This document shows positions 1-8,552 of a stretch of DNA of 64,000 nucleotides, one piece after another. Origin of the DNA: Sphingosinicella sp. CPCC 101087. GTDB lineage: Bacteria; Pseudomonadota; Alphaproteobacteria; Sphingomonadales; Sphingomonadaceae. The stretch lies in contig NZ_SBFF01000002.1 in assembly GCF_004151485.1 (NCBI RefSeq), positions 310,001 to 374,000 of the forward strand. The letters are read 5' to 3'. Under the pieces are notes generated by a model. That model searched no databases. It saw only the letters and a program-made list of their open reading frames with translations, and was not told the origin of the DNA. A program made the position numbers and the translations under genes. Numbering within the stretch: the first letter of the stretch is position 1; the number at the start of each line of letters is the position of its first letter.

Positions 1-1229
1 AGCGGATCGTCCGTCTCCGTCCAACGTGGCGCCGGCTGCTGCGGGAAGACCCGGCCGATGATCGCATTGGTGAGGTCGGTCCTGCCCGCGCCGCTGGCCC
101 GGCCTCCGGTGGTCGACACGAAGAAGCCGAAGCCCCGCTCAGGCGCGATCACCAGGTTGGAATGGAAGTCGCCGGTATTGCCGCCATGGCCGACCAGCCG
201 CGGATTGGCCTCCCGGATGACGTAGAAGCCGTGTGCCATCCCGGGAAGGTCGGGCGCGTTGGCGATGGAATCGCCGAACAGCAAGGCGACCGAATCCGGC
301 CGGAGGATGCGCGCCGGTCCGAGCTGCCCGCCGCCGAGCATCGCCATGATGAAACGGGCCATGTCGGGCGCCGTCGCGGCCGACGAGCCGGCAGGCATGA
401 TCGAGCCGATAAGCTCGAAGGGCTGGGCCATGAACCGCCCGTCGACCAGCTCGTAGCCGGTGGCCATATGTTCGTGCAGCGCGCCGGTGAGCGGCTCGCG
501 GAATGTCGTCAACGCCATGCCGAGCGGCGCGAAGATGTGATTCTCGACATAGTCGGCGAACGGCTCGCCCGAGACGCGCTCGACGATGTAGCCGGCCAGC
601 GCAGAGCCGTAGTTGGAATAGGCAATCTCGGTTCCGGCCTCCCATAGGCGGGCGGGTATGTGCGCCTTGATCCACTCGCCATATTCGGCGACCTTCTCCG
701 GGTCGCGGGTGATGATGCCGCCGACGTCGCTCATGCCCGGCGTGTGCTGCAGGAGGTCGCGCACGCGGATTGGCCGGTCGCCGTGCGGTGGAATCTCGAA
801 ATCGAGATAGGTGTTCACATCGGCATCGAGGTCGACGCGGCCGAGCTCGACCTGCTGCATCAGCGCTGTCCAGGTGAACAGCTTGGAAACCGAGCCAGGT
901 CGAAAGAGCGTGCGCATCGGGTCGACCGGGCGCCGCTCGTCGACATCGGCGAAACCATAGCCTCGCGTGAACAGGATCCGCCCGTCATGCACAACGGTGA
1001 CGACGGCTCCGGCGACCTCGCGAGCCGCGATCTGCTCGGCCATGACACCGTCGACGAAATCGGCCAGGCCTTGCAATCGCGCGGAATCGAAAGTCCCCGC
1101 CTCCGCGGGAGCCTGGGCAGAGATCGGATCGACAGCGGCCGGGGTCCAGGACAGGGCCGCGGCAGCGGCCGCGAGAAGCAGGATGCGGGAGCCGCGCCGC
1201 GCCGTCCGATTGCGCCCGAAATGGATCAT
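1..1229 (-). CDS. Serine hydrolase, class C beta-lactamase/DD-peptidase fold (3' end outside window)
   Basis: 409 residues are visible and the frame is still open at base 1, so the C-terminus is missing. Residues about 15-28 form a hydrophobic export signal. The three active-site elements of the family are present: S-V-S-K (Ser113, Lys116), a Y-S-N motif and H-G-G near the visible end. In this family Ser attacks an amide or ester; a D-aminopeptidase or peptidoglycan-peptide substrate is inferred from the neighbours, not from the motifs. The ATG at 1229 is chosen because GGAGAG lies just upstream; another in-frame ATG at 1259 would add ten residues. It is the last visible gene of a long minus-strand array. 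It resembles the 664-residue hydrolase at 14625-16619 more than the pair at 3027-6321, sharing the F-R-P-G-S context. Confidence 0.85.
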   Translation of the reverse strand, partial: MIHFGRNRTARRGSRILLLAAAAAALSWTPAAVDPISAQAPAEAGTFDSARLQGLADFVDGVMAEQIAAREVAGAVVTVVHDGRILFTRGYGFADVDERRPVDPMRTLFRPGSVSKLFTWTALMQQVELGRVDLDADVNTYLDFEIPPHGDRPIRVRDLLQHTPGMSDVGGIITRDPEKVAEYGEWIKAHIPARLWEAGTEIAYSNYGSALAGYIVERVSGEPFADYVENHIFAPLGMALTTFREPLTGALHEHMATGYELVDGRFMAQPFELIGSIMPAGSSAATAPDMARFIMAMLGGGQLGPARILRPDSVALLFGDSIANAPDLPGMAHGFYVIREANPRLVGHGGNTGDFHSNLVIAPERGFGFFVSTTGGRASGAGRTDLTNAIIGRVFPQQPAPRWTETDDP

Positions 1230-1276
1230 CCCGTGTCTCTCCGTTTTCCAATGGATCATAGGCATCCCGGAACCGT

Positions 1277-2998
1277 TCAGCCTTGCCGGCCGCACGCGCC
1301 CCTGTCCGGCCAACCCTTCCAGCCGGGCCCACGCACGACGCGGCCGGGTGTCGCGCCCGTGTGGCGCCCGCCGGCGACTACCTGGATGCCGTTGACGAAA
1401 ACGTCGCTCACCCCGGTCGAATATCGGTGCGGCTCGGCATAGGTGGCGTGGTCGGTGATTTCCTCGGGATCGAAGATCACGATGTCCGCAAAATTGCCGG
1501 CGGCGAGGCGGCCGCGATCGCGCAGCCCCAGATTGGAGGCGGGCAACGCGGTCAGCCCGTGAATCGCCTGCGCCAGCGGCAGGGCCCGCTGCTCACGGAC
1601 ATATCTTCCGAGCAGCCGCGCGAAATTGCCGTAGGTGCGCGGATGCGCGCTGCTTTCGAGAGCCTCGCCTTCGGCGGCAGGGGCGGCGGCGTCGGATCCG
1701 AAGCTCATCCAGGGCAATGCTGTCTGACGCCGGACATTGTCCTCGGACATCATGAAATAGATGGCCCCGATCCGGCTGTCCTCCAGCACGAGGTCGATGG
1801 CGGTATCCTCCACGCTCGTCCCGCGCGTTGCCGCCACTTCCGCCAGGGTTTTTCCGAGGATTGGCCTCAGTGCCGGATTCTCCACCTCGACCAGCAGGAC
1901 ACCTTCGCCGCCGCCGGAGGCGCGCAGGAGATTTTCCCAATCGCTTTCCGGCGCGCGCATCGCCTCCAGCACTCGCGCCCGGATCTCGGGGTCGCGCAAC
2001 CGCGCCAGGAACGCATCGCGGCCGCCATCCTGCACCCACGGCGGCATGACCGCATCGAGGCCGGTTCCGCCGGCGGTGTAGAGATACATGTTGGTCGTGA
2101 TCCTCTGCCCGGCGGCGCGCGCTGCTTCAATTTGCGCGATGACCTCCGGCAGCCGATCCCAATTGCGCGTTCCGGCGAGCTTTAGATGATAGATTTCGGC
2201 CGGCAGGTTCCCCTCGCGAGCGATGGTGATGACCTCGTCGATGGCGTCGTCGATGTCGTCGGCTTCCGACCGCATATGGCTGATGTACATGCCGCCGCAC
2301 CGGCCCGCCTCGCTCGCCAGCGCAATGAGTTCCGGCGTTTCGGCATAATTGGCCGGCGCGTAGATGAGCGCCGATCCGACCCCGAGCGCACCTTCTTCCA
2401 TGGCCTGGCGGACCAGCGCGCGCATTCGACCGAGCTGTTCGGGCGTCGGATCGACATCCGCCTCCCCGAGCACGTGAATGCGGATCGTCGTAGCGCCCAC
2501 GAAGCTTGCGACATTGGGCGAGACGCCCCGATTCTCGAGGTGGTCGAGATACTCGCCGAGCGTCGTCCAGACCACCGGGAAGGCGCCTTCATTCTCCTCC
2601 CGCATCTGGTGCCGCATCGCCTCGCTGACGGGCCCCATCGTCCAGCCTTCGCCGAACACTTCCAGCGTCACCCCCTGATAGATGTCGGACATCGCGCGTC
2701 CGTCCTCGAGGAGCGACCGAGTTGCCCAGCTCAGCATGTTGATGAAACCGGGTGCAACGGCCTTTCCGGCGGCGGAGATCTCGTGCCGCCCCGTCCCGTC
2801 GACCTCACCGACCGCGACGATGCGGTCGTTCTCGACGGCGACGTCCCCGACATAAGGCGCGCCGCCCGAACCGTCATAGACGGTGCCGCCGCGGATCACG
2901 AGATCATAGGCCGGCGCGGGCACAGGTGTGGCCGCGATCGCCCCGGGAGCGCTCAGCACCGCCCACATCAGTGCAAGCCGGAAGCTCCGCCTCGTCAT
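1277..2998 (-). CDS. N-acyl-D-amino-acid deacylase family amidohydrolase with altered metal site
   Basis: 573 residues, signal peptide at about 1-22, then the amidohydrolase barrel. The D-aminoacylase family removes N-acyl groups from D-amino acids with a zinc centre. Visible family features are two metal-type histidines, His241 in S-H-M-R and His271 in Y-H-L-K, and a G-S-D motif carrying the expected catalytic Asp. The usual H-x-H after the first strand is absent: residues 84-91 read G-F-I-N-M-L-S-W. The Cys-containing segment of classical enzymes reads G-E-G. The ATG at 2998 gives a proper signal peptide; the frame upstream to 3202 lies in the next gene. It sits 28 bases after the upstream serine hydrolase and 47 bases before the next one, so probably co-transcribed. 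Periplasmic location and a D-peptide-related substrate are inferred. Confidence 0.8.
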   Translation of the reverse strand: MTRRSFRLALMWAVLSAPGAIAATPVPAPAYDLVIRGGTVYDGSGGAPYVGDVAVENDRIVAVGEVDGTGRHEISAAGKAVAPGFINMLSWATRSLLEDGRAMSDIYQGVTLEVFGEGWTMGPVSEAMRHQMREENEGAFPVVWTTLGEYLDHLENRGVSPNVASFVGATTIRIHVLGEADVDPTPEQLGRMRALVRQAMEEGALGVGSALIYAPANYAETPELIALASEAGRCGGMYISHMRSEADDIDDAIDEVITIAREGNLPAEIYHLKLAGTRNWDRLPEVIAQIEAARAAGQRITTNMYLYTAGGTGLDAVMPPWVQDGGRDAFLARLRDPEIRARVLEAMRAPESDWENLLRASGGGEGVLLVEVENPALRPILGKTLAEVAATRGTSVEDTAIDLVLEDSRIGAIYFMMSEDNVRRQTALPWMSFGSDAAAPAAEGEALESSAHPRTYGNFARLLGRYVREQRALPLAQAIHGLTALPASNLGLRDRGRLAAGNFADIVIFDPEEITDHATYAEPHRYSTGVSDVFVNGIQVVAGGRHTGATPGRVVRGPGWKGWPDRGACGRQG

Positions 2999-3026
2999 CT
3001 TTCCGCTCCAGGAACTTGGTGCCGCC

Positions 3027-4649
3027 TCATTCGGCTTCATCGGCCGGTGTGAAGAGCAGGTCATGATAATCGTAGCTGAAGTCTGCCGCCGGCGAGACGG
3101 CGCGCAGGGTGATGCGGTCGACATCTCCGTTCGGCCCAAGCGCAAAGGTGACGAAGGCGGGTTCAACCGCGGGATCGCTGAAGCGCGTGCGGAACGTGTC
3201 ATATTGGTGATGCTCCAGAGTTGCCGTCAGCCCCGGCCAGTGCGGCCAATCGACGTGGAGCGTCCCTCCCTCCTCCCGGATCGCGATCGTGCCGAACCAG
3301 GGATCCGTGTAGCGGCCGGCATAACGAGCAAGGGGGAGCGACGGGCCGACCTCGGCCGGCTGCGCCGCGGGCGCTTGCAGGGCAGCGGCCGCCGCGGCGA
3401 GGCGTTGATCGAGGAAGCTTCTGAAATGCGCCGGCCAGTCCGCGCGCGGGGCGCCGAGATAGTGATCGAGCAGCTCGTAGGTGAGTCCGCTCAGCAGCGC
3501 CGCATCCTCGGAGTTTAAGGCGATGTAGAAGCCGGTGTTGCGCTCCGGGATGAGCACGACCATCGCGATCGAACCGTACACTCCGCCCGAATGCATGACG
3601 ATGCGGTGGCCGTGATAGTCGCGCACGTTCCAGCCGAGCGCATAGGTGCTGAACATCGGCTGCGTCGCGGCGAGCGGTCCGGGCAGTGGCCGCACCGGCA
3701 TCAGCACGGCCGGGTTCCACATTTCGCGCGCCTGCGCCTCGCTGAACAGCCGAGCTTCGCCCGGGAGGTCGCCGCGAGCGAGCTGGAGGGCGAGCCATTT
3801 CGTCATGTCTTTGGCGCTGACGGTGAGCCCGCCCGCCGGCGCCGCATTGTCCGAGATGGCGGCGGATTCGTCCAGCTCGACGAGGTCGCCGAGGCCGCGG
3901 ACCGGGCCGTTGAGACGAGCATGGGGAAGCGCGAGGTTGCGGGTGGCACGGCGACCCGAACCGTCGACGGTCACGCGGTTCATTCCGGCCGGTCGCAGCA
4001 CCTGCTCCAGCATGAAACGCTCCCAGCTCTGGCCGCTCACCTCCTCGATCAGCTGCCCGGCGACGATGTAGAGGATATTGTCATAGGCATAAGCACTGCG
4101 GAAGCTGGTCGCAGGGCGGATGTGACGGAGCCGGCGCACCGTTTCCTCACGCGAGAGATTGCTGCGCGGTACGAACAGGAGGTCGCCCGCGCCGAGCCCG
4201 AGACCGCTGCGATGGACGAGCAGGTCGCGGATCGTCATCTCGCGCGTGACCCAGGGATCGTACATCCGGAAGTCCGGCATATGATCGATCACGCGATCGT
4301 CCCAGCGGATCCGCCCCTGATCGACAAGGATGGCCAATGCGGCGGAGGTGAAGGCCTTGCCCGTCGATCCGGTCGCGAAATTGGTGTCTGCGTCGACGGC
4401 GCGTCCGCCCTCCAGCTCCGTCCGGCCGAAGCCGCGGGCGAAGGTCGTCTCGCCGTTCTCGACGATGGCCACGGTCATTCCGGGGACTCCGAACGACTGG
4501 CGCAGGGTCTCGACGCGCTCGGCGAGATCCGCCGGCGGGTCGGCGAGGGCGGAGGAAGGCGCCAGGAGAAGAGCCAGCGCCACCAGCAGACGAACCCAGG
4601 GGGAGCCATCCCGCCGAAGCCGGCGCGGGCGTATCGGGTACGTGTTCAT
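3027..4649 (-). CDS. Serine hydrolase, beta-lactamase/D-aminopeptidase family
   Basis: 540 residues from the ATG at 4649, beginning with an arginine-rich stretch and a hydrophobic signal segment ending in A-L-A. The active-site elements are S-T-G-K, Y-D-N and H-S-G-G, so this is the DD-peptidase/esterase superfamily. A C-terminal lipocalin-like beta domain of about 110 residues follows, as in several D-aminopeptidase-type members. It is closely similar along its whole length to the neighbour at 4696-6321, so the two arose by tandem duplication. An alternative ATG at 4709 has a strong AGGGAGG upstream and overlaps the end of the upstream gene by 14 bases; it would make an unusually long 56-residue export signal, but translational coupling from there is possible. 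Confidence 0.83.
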   Translation of the reverse strand: MNTYPIRPRRLRRDGSPWVRLLVALALLLAPSSALADPPADLAERVETLRQSFGVPGMTVAIVENGETTFARGFGRTELEGGRAVDADTNFATGSTGKAFTSAALAILVDQGRIRWDDRVIDHMPDFRMYDPWVTREMTIRDLLVHRSGLGLGAGDLLFVPRSNLSREETVRRLRHIRPATSFRSAYAYDNILYIVAGQLIEEVSGQSWERFMLEQVLRPAGMNRVTVDGSGRRATRNLALPHARLNGPVRGLGDLVELDESAAISDNAAPAGGLTVSAKDMTKWLALQLARGDLPGEARLFSEAQAREMWNPAVLMPVRPLPGPLAATQPMFSTYALGWNVRDYHGHRIVMHSGGVYGSIAMVVLIPERNTGFYIALNSEDAALLSGLTYELLDHYLGAPRADWPAHFRSFLDQRLAAAAAALQAPAAQPAEVGPSLPLARYAGRYTDPWFGTIAIREEGGTLHVDWPHWPGLTATLEHHQYDTFRTRFSDPAVEPAFVTFALGPNGDVDRITLRAVSPAADFSYDYHDLLFTPADEAE

Positions 4650-4695
4650 CACATGCGGTCTTCGCTGGGAAGTCCGTCCGGCTTCGATCCCGATC

Positions 4696-6321
4696 CTAAG
4701 GCGCGGCATGATCCCCTCCCTGGGCGACGGGCGTGAACAGAAGGTCGTGATAGTCGAAGCTGAAATCGGCGAGCGGCGAGACGGCGCGCATGGTGATGCG
4801 CTCGACCTTGCCGTCGGCGTCGAGCTGGAAGGTCACGTAGGCCGGCTCCATGTTCGGATCGTCGAAGCGGGTCCGGAACGTGTCATATTGCCAGTGCTCG
4901 AGCTCGGCCGAGAGCCCGAATGCGTGCGGGAAGGAAACCGTAAGTCGGCCGCCGGCCTCCCTGATGCCGATCGTGCCGTACCAGGGATCCGCAAAGTCGC
5001 CGGCGTAGCGGGCGAGTGGAAGCGAAGGGCCGACTTCGGCGGGCGCTGCTGCCGGCGCCTGCAACGCCGCTATCGCCTGCTCGGTTCGGGCCCGCTTGAA
5101 GTCGCGCAGCTGCTCGGGCCAGCCTGCATGCGGAAGGCCGAGATAATGGTCGAGCAGCTCGTACATCAGCCCGCGCACCATCTCGCCTTCTTCGCTGTTC
5201 ACCGCGATGAACAGGCCGACATTGCGGTCGGGCAGCAAGGCGACGGCGGCGAGCGAGCCGAACACCGCCCCGCCGTGCCAGACCAGGCGCGCGCCGCGAT
5301 AGTCCTGCACGTCCCAGCCCAGCGCGTAAGTCGAGAAGTTCGGCTGGGTCGCAGCAAGGTTGGCCGGCCATTCCGCCACCGGCTGGAGCACGACGGGGGT
5401 CCACATCTCGCGAGACGCCGCCTCGCTGAACAGGCGCTCCCCCTCGGGAAGGGCACCTCGCGCGAGCTGTACGGCGAGCCAGCGGGTCATCTCGTCGGCG
5501 CTGATCGCCAGGCCGCCGGCCGGCGCCGCATTGGGCGCGACGTTCAGTCTTTCGTCGAGCGGGACCTGGTCTCCGGTGCCGCGGATCGCACCGTTCAGCC
5601 GGGCGTGCGGACGGGCCCGATTGGGTTCGGCAAGCAGTTGTGCATCGCTCGCGGTCGACCGGCGCATGCCGATCCGGCGCATCACGTCCTCGCGGACGAA
5701 CTCTTCCCACGTGCGTCCGGTGACCGCCTCGATCAGCTGCCCGGCAACGATGTAGAGCACATTGTCGTAGGCATAGCCGCTGCGGAAGCTCGTCGCCGGC
5801 CGGATGTGGCGCAATCGGCGCACCGTCTCCTCGCGCGAAAGGTCGCTGCGCGGCACGAACAGGAGGTCGCCGGCGCCGAGCCCGAGACCGCTTCGGTGGA
5901 CGAGCAGGTCACGGACCGTCATCTCGCGCGTGACCCACGGATCCCACATCCGGAAATCCGGCATATGGTCGATCACCCGGTCGTCCCAGCCGATCCTTCC
6001 CTGATCGACCAGCAAGGCGAGCGCAGCGACGGTGAAGGCCTTTCCGGTGGATCCGGTGGCAAACAGCGTGTCGGCATTCACGGCTTGCGGCGCGGAAAGG
6101 TCCGTGACTCCGAAGCCGCGGGCGAACGTGGTGCGTCCATCCTCGACTATCGCGAACGTCGCCCCCGGCACGCCGAGCGCTTCCCGCAATGCCTCGACTC
6201 GCTGGGCCAAGCCCGCGGGCGGCTCGGACGCGGCGGCGACAGGTGCGAAAAGGAAAACGAGGGCGAGAAGGAGCCTTGCGCCCGCGGGGGCACCTCGGCG
6301 ACGACGAACACTAGGCCGCAT
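4696..6321 (-). CDS. Serine hydrolase, beta-lactamase/D-aminopeptidase family (tandem paralogue)
   Basis: 541 residues with an N-terminal Arg-rich stretch and hydrophobic signal, about residues 14-31. The S-T-G-K, Y-D-N and W-H-G-G elements match the downstream paralogue, as do long blocks around the Y-D-N site and the C-terminal beta domain. The ATG at 6321 overlaps the stop of the permease gene by 11 bases and is preceded by GGGGAGAAG, which supports translation coupled to the permease. It is probably a periplasmic amidase or peptidase. Class C beta-lactamase activity cannot be excluded from motifs, but the array of four such genes next to D-glutamate enzymes argues for peptide or amide substrates. 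Confidence 0.85.
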   Translation of the reverse strand: MRPSVRRRRGAPAGARLLLALVFLFAPVAAASEPPAGLAQRVEALREALGVPGATFAIVEDGRTTFARGFGVTDLSAPQAVNADTLFATGSTGKAFTVAALALLVDQGRIGWDDRVIDHMPDFRMWDPWVTREMTVRDLLVHRSGLGLGAGDLLFVPRSDLSREETVRRLRHIRPATSFRSGYAYDNVLYIVAGQLIEAVTGRTWEEFVREDVMRRIGMRRSTASDAQLLAEPNRARPHARLNGAIRGTGDQVPLDERLNVAPNAAPAGGLAISADEMTRWLAVQLARGALPEGERLFSEAASREMWTPVVLQPVAEWPANLAATQPNFSTYALGWDVQDYRGARLVWHGGAVFGSLAAVALLPDRNVGLFIAVNSEEGEMVRGLMYELLDHYLGLPHAGWPEQLRDFKRARTEQAIAALQAPAAAPAEVGPSLPLARYAGDFADPWYGTIGIREAGGRLTVSFPHAFGLSAELEHWQYDTFRTRFDDPNMEPAYVTFQLDADGKVERITMRAVSPLADFSFDYHDLLFTPVAQGGDHAAP

Positions 6322-7453
6322 GAGCTTCTCCCCTCTCCGGTTCGCCGCCCTTGCGCGCCATCAGACGCGCGACGCCGATCGTGGCGAGCGGAAGCACGAA
6401 CAAAGCGAGCATGATCCAGCCGAAGGCGCCGTAGCCACGGGCGATCAGGTCGATGAGGCCGAAGCGGGCCGCGACCACGCCCGAGCCGATCACCAGGGCG
6501 GCGCTCAAGGCGAGCCGCTGCGCCCGGCCGAACCGTTGCCTGCGACGCTCCAGGCTCGCCGCCACCCGCTCGTTGATCGCATTGACCATTCCGACGCCGG
6601 TCTCGAGCAAGGCGCATAGGATCATCGCCTGGAACAGGAGGTGGAACCAGGGCGCTTCCAGCCGGCGCAGCAGGAAATCGGAGGGCAGGGCCTCACCGCC
6701 GACCTCGGGATAGAAGGCGACCATGCACAGGAAGAAGAGCAGGGCCGGCAGCATCGCGACGGGACCGCACAGGAGGCCCGCTGCGACGGCGTCGCGTCGG
6801 CTGGTCAGATGGCGAAGGAAAGGGAGGATGGCGACCGCCGCCACCAGATTGTAGCCCGCATAGGTTGCTCCGCCGGCGATCCAGGCGGCCGCCGGCCCGG
6901 CCTCGGCTGCCGCGAACTGCGGTGCGATCCGCCCGCCGAAGCTCGCCAGGGCGAGGACCAGGAAGCCGCCGTAGACGAGATAGATGAAGGCGGACGAGAA
7001 GCGGAACATCCGCTCCGCCGCCGCGGTGCCGAAGCCGGTTACCCCGACGATCGCCGCCATCAGGGCGGCGGTTCCGGCCCAGTGCGGAAGGCCGAAGGCG
7101 GCGCCGATGCTTCCCGCCGCCGCCGCCATCACCGCCAGGATCAGGACCATGAGCAGGACGTAGACGATCTCGAACAGGAACCAGAAGGGGCCGAGCAAGG
7201 CCCTGAAGAAGGCGCGATAATCGGTGGCGGCGAAGGCGCGAGCGAACAGGAAGGTGAGGGCGCAGACGGCGCTCCACAGCGCCATGGCGAGGAGTATGCC
7301 GTAGAGGCCGCCGATCGGGCCCACGGTGAGGAAGAATTCGGCAATTTCCCGGCCGGTGGCGTAGCCGCCGCCGATCACCACCGCCTTGAAGGCCAGAGCA
7401 GGCAGCAGGAAGCGCTGGAACCAGGTAGACCGTGCTGACGTCCCGCTCGCCAT
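6311..7453 (-). CDS. YkvI-like inner-membrane permease
   Basis: 380 residues with about ten hydrophobic segments and few charged loops. The N-terminal G-G-G-Y-A-T-G-R-E-I stretch and the layout recall the YkvI family of LeuT/APC-fold proteins, whose substrates are mostly unknown. The ATG at 7453 overlaps the stop of the DUF1611 gene in a TAATG arrangement, so the two are translationally coupled; the much longer open frame upstream is only antisense-free GC-rich sequence inside that gene. Being coupled to a D-glutamate N-acetyltransferase-like gene suggests uptake of D-glutamate or a related acidic amino acid. That substrate is an inference from context alone. Confidence 0.75.
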   Translation of the reverse strand: MASGTSARSTWFQRFLLPALAFKAVVIGGGYATGREIAEFFLTVGPIGGLYGILLAMALWSAVCALTFLFARAFAATDYRAFFRALLGPFWFLFEIVYVLLMVLILAVMAAAAGSIGAAFGLPHWAGTAALMAAIVGVTGFGTAAAERMFRFSSAFIYLVYGGFLVLALASFGGRIAPQFAAAEAGPAAAWIAGGATYAGYNLVAAVAILPFLRHLTSRRDAVAAGLLCGPVAMLPALLFFLCMVAFYPEVGGEALPSDFLLRRLEAPWFHLLFQAMILCALLETGVGMVNAINERVAASLERRRQRFGRAQRLALSAALVIGSGVVAARFGLIDLIARGYGAFGWIMLALFVLPLATIGVARLMARKGGEPERGEAHAA

Positions 7454-8517
7454 TAGCCGAGGCAGCTGTCGAGCAGGCGTTCGAAACGTGACCCGCCGCG
7501 AATGGGGTCGGCTACCGGAAGGCCCAGCCGCTCGGCCTCGCGGGCGAGCATCGCTTCGGCCTCGTCCGGCTCGAGCGCCGCCGTGTTGAACGTCACGCCG
7601 CCGCAGCGGATCGCCGGGTTCGTCCTCGAGCCGAGCCGGAGATTGAGCTCGATCACCTCCGCGACGTGCGGAAGCGGGAAATCGGGATGGCCGAGCATGG
7701 TGGGGCGCGACGCGTCGTGACAGACGACGATCACGTCCGGCTGGCTGCCGTGCAGCAGCGCCAGCGAGACTCCGGCATAGGCCGGATGGAAGAGCGAGCC
7801 CTGGCCCTCGATAACGTCCCAATGTCCCGGATCGGCGGCCGGGCTCAGCATCTCCGCTGCGCCGGCAGCGAAATCGGCTACCACCGCGTCCATCGGAATG
7901 CCGCCGCCGGCAATCATGATGCCGGTCTGCCCCGTCGCCCGGAAATCCGAACGCACGCCGCGCCCGACAAAGCCGCGCGCGATCGCCAGCGCGCTATATT
8001 TCTTGCCCAGCGCGCAGTCGGTGCCGACGGTGAGCAGCCTCTTGCCGCTTCTTTTTTCCCCGGTCGCCACCGGGATCTCGGCAGGTGGCGTGCGCACGTC
8101 GATCAGCCTGCGGCCGAGCCTTTCCGCCTTCTCGCCCAGCCGGGCGTCGTCGTTCAAGCGGTTGTGCATGCCGCTGACCAGGTCGAGCCCGGCGTCTAGC
8201 GCATCGAGCAGTGCCGGCATCCACTGAGGCGCGATCACTCCGCCCGAATTGGCGATTCCGATCACCATCGATCTGGCGCCCGCCGCCGCCGCCTCGGCCG
8301 GGGAAAGCCGGGGCAGGCCGGTCGTCACCGTGGCGGCCGGCAAGGCAAGTTCGCCGATGCACTTCTCCGGCGCCCAGTCGCGCAGGCCGAAGGCTGTCTT
8401 CGCATAGCCTGCGTCCACGGCGTCGCCGAGGAACAGGAGATAGGGTGAGGGCAGATCGAGCCCTGGCGCCCTGCTGCTCAGCTGCTTCCGCCGGTGGTCG
8501 AGACGATCGTACAGCAC
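7453..8517 (-). CDS. dgcN: DUF1611 family protein, probable D-glutamate N-acetyltransferase
   Basis: 354 residues. The sequence follows the DUF1611/DgcN pattern: P-Y-L-L-F-L-G-D near the start, then G-E-K-R-x-G-K-R-L-L-T-V-G-T-D-C-x-x-G-K (a P-loop-like segment), F-R-A-T-G-Q-T-G, and I-E-G-Q-G-S-L-F-H-P. DgcN acetylates D-glutamate using acetyl-CoA as the first step of the DgcN-DgcA route to L-glutamate. A matching DgcA candidate lies at 13574-14584 in the same array, which strengthens the call. The start is set at a GTG (8517) with AAAGG six bases upstream; the open frame continues into the receptor gene but without family similarity. It is 35 bases downstream of the TonB receptor. Confidence 0.82.
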   Translation of the reverse strand: MLYDRLDHRRKQLSSRAPGLDLPSPYLLFLGDAVDAGYAKTAFGLRDWAPEKCIGELALPAATVTTGLPRLSPAEAAAAGARSMVIGIANSGGVIAPQWMPALLDALDAGLDLVSGMHNRLNDDARLGEKAERLGRRLIDVRTPPAEIPVATGEKRSGKRLLTVGTDCALGKKYSALAIARGFVGRGVRSDFRATGQTGIMIAGGGIPMDAVVADFAAGAAEMLSPAADPGHWDVIEGQGSLFHPAYAGVSLALLHGSQPDVIVVCHDASRPTMLGHPDFPLPHVAEVIELNLRLGSRTNPAIRCGGVTFNTAALEPDEAEAMLAREAERLGLPVADPIRGGSRFERLLDSCLG

Positions 8518-8552
8518 ATAGAGCCTTTCGAAGGGGCGGAGCAGCCGGAGGA

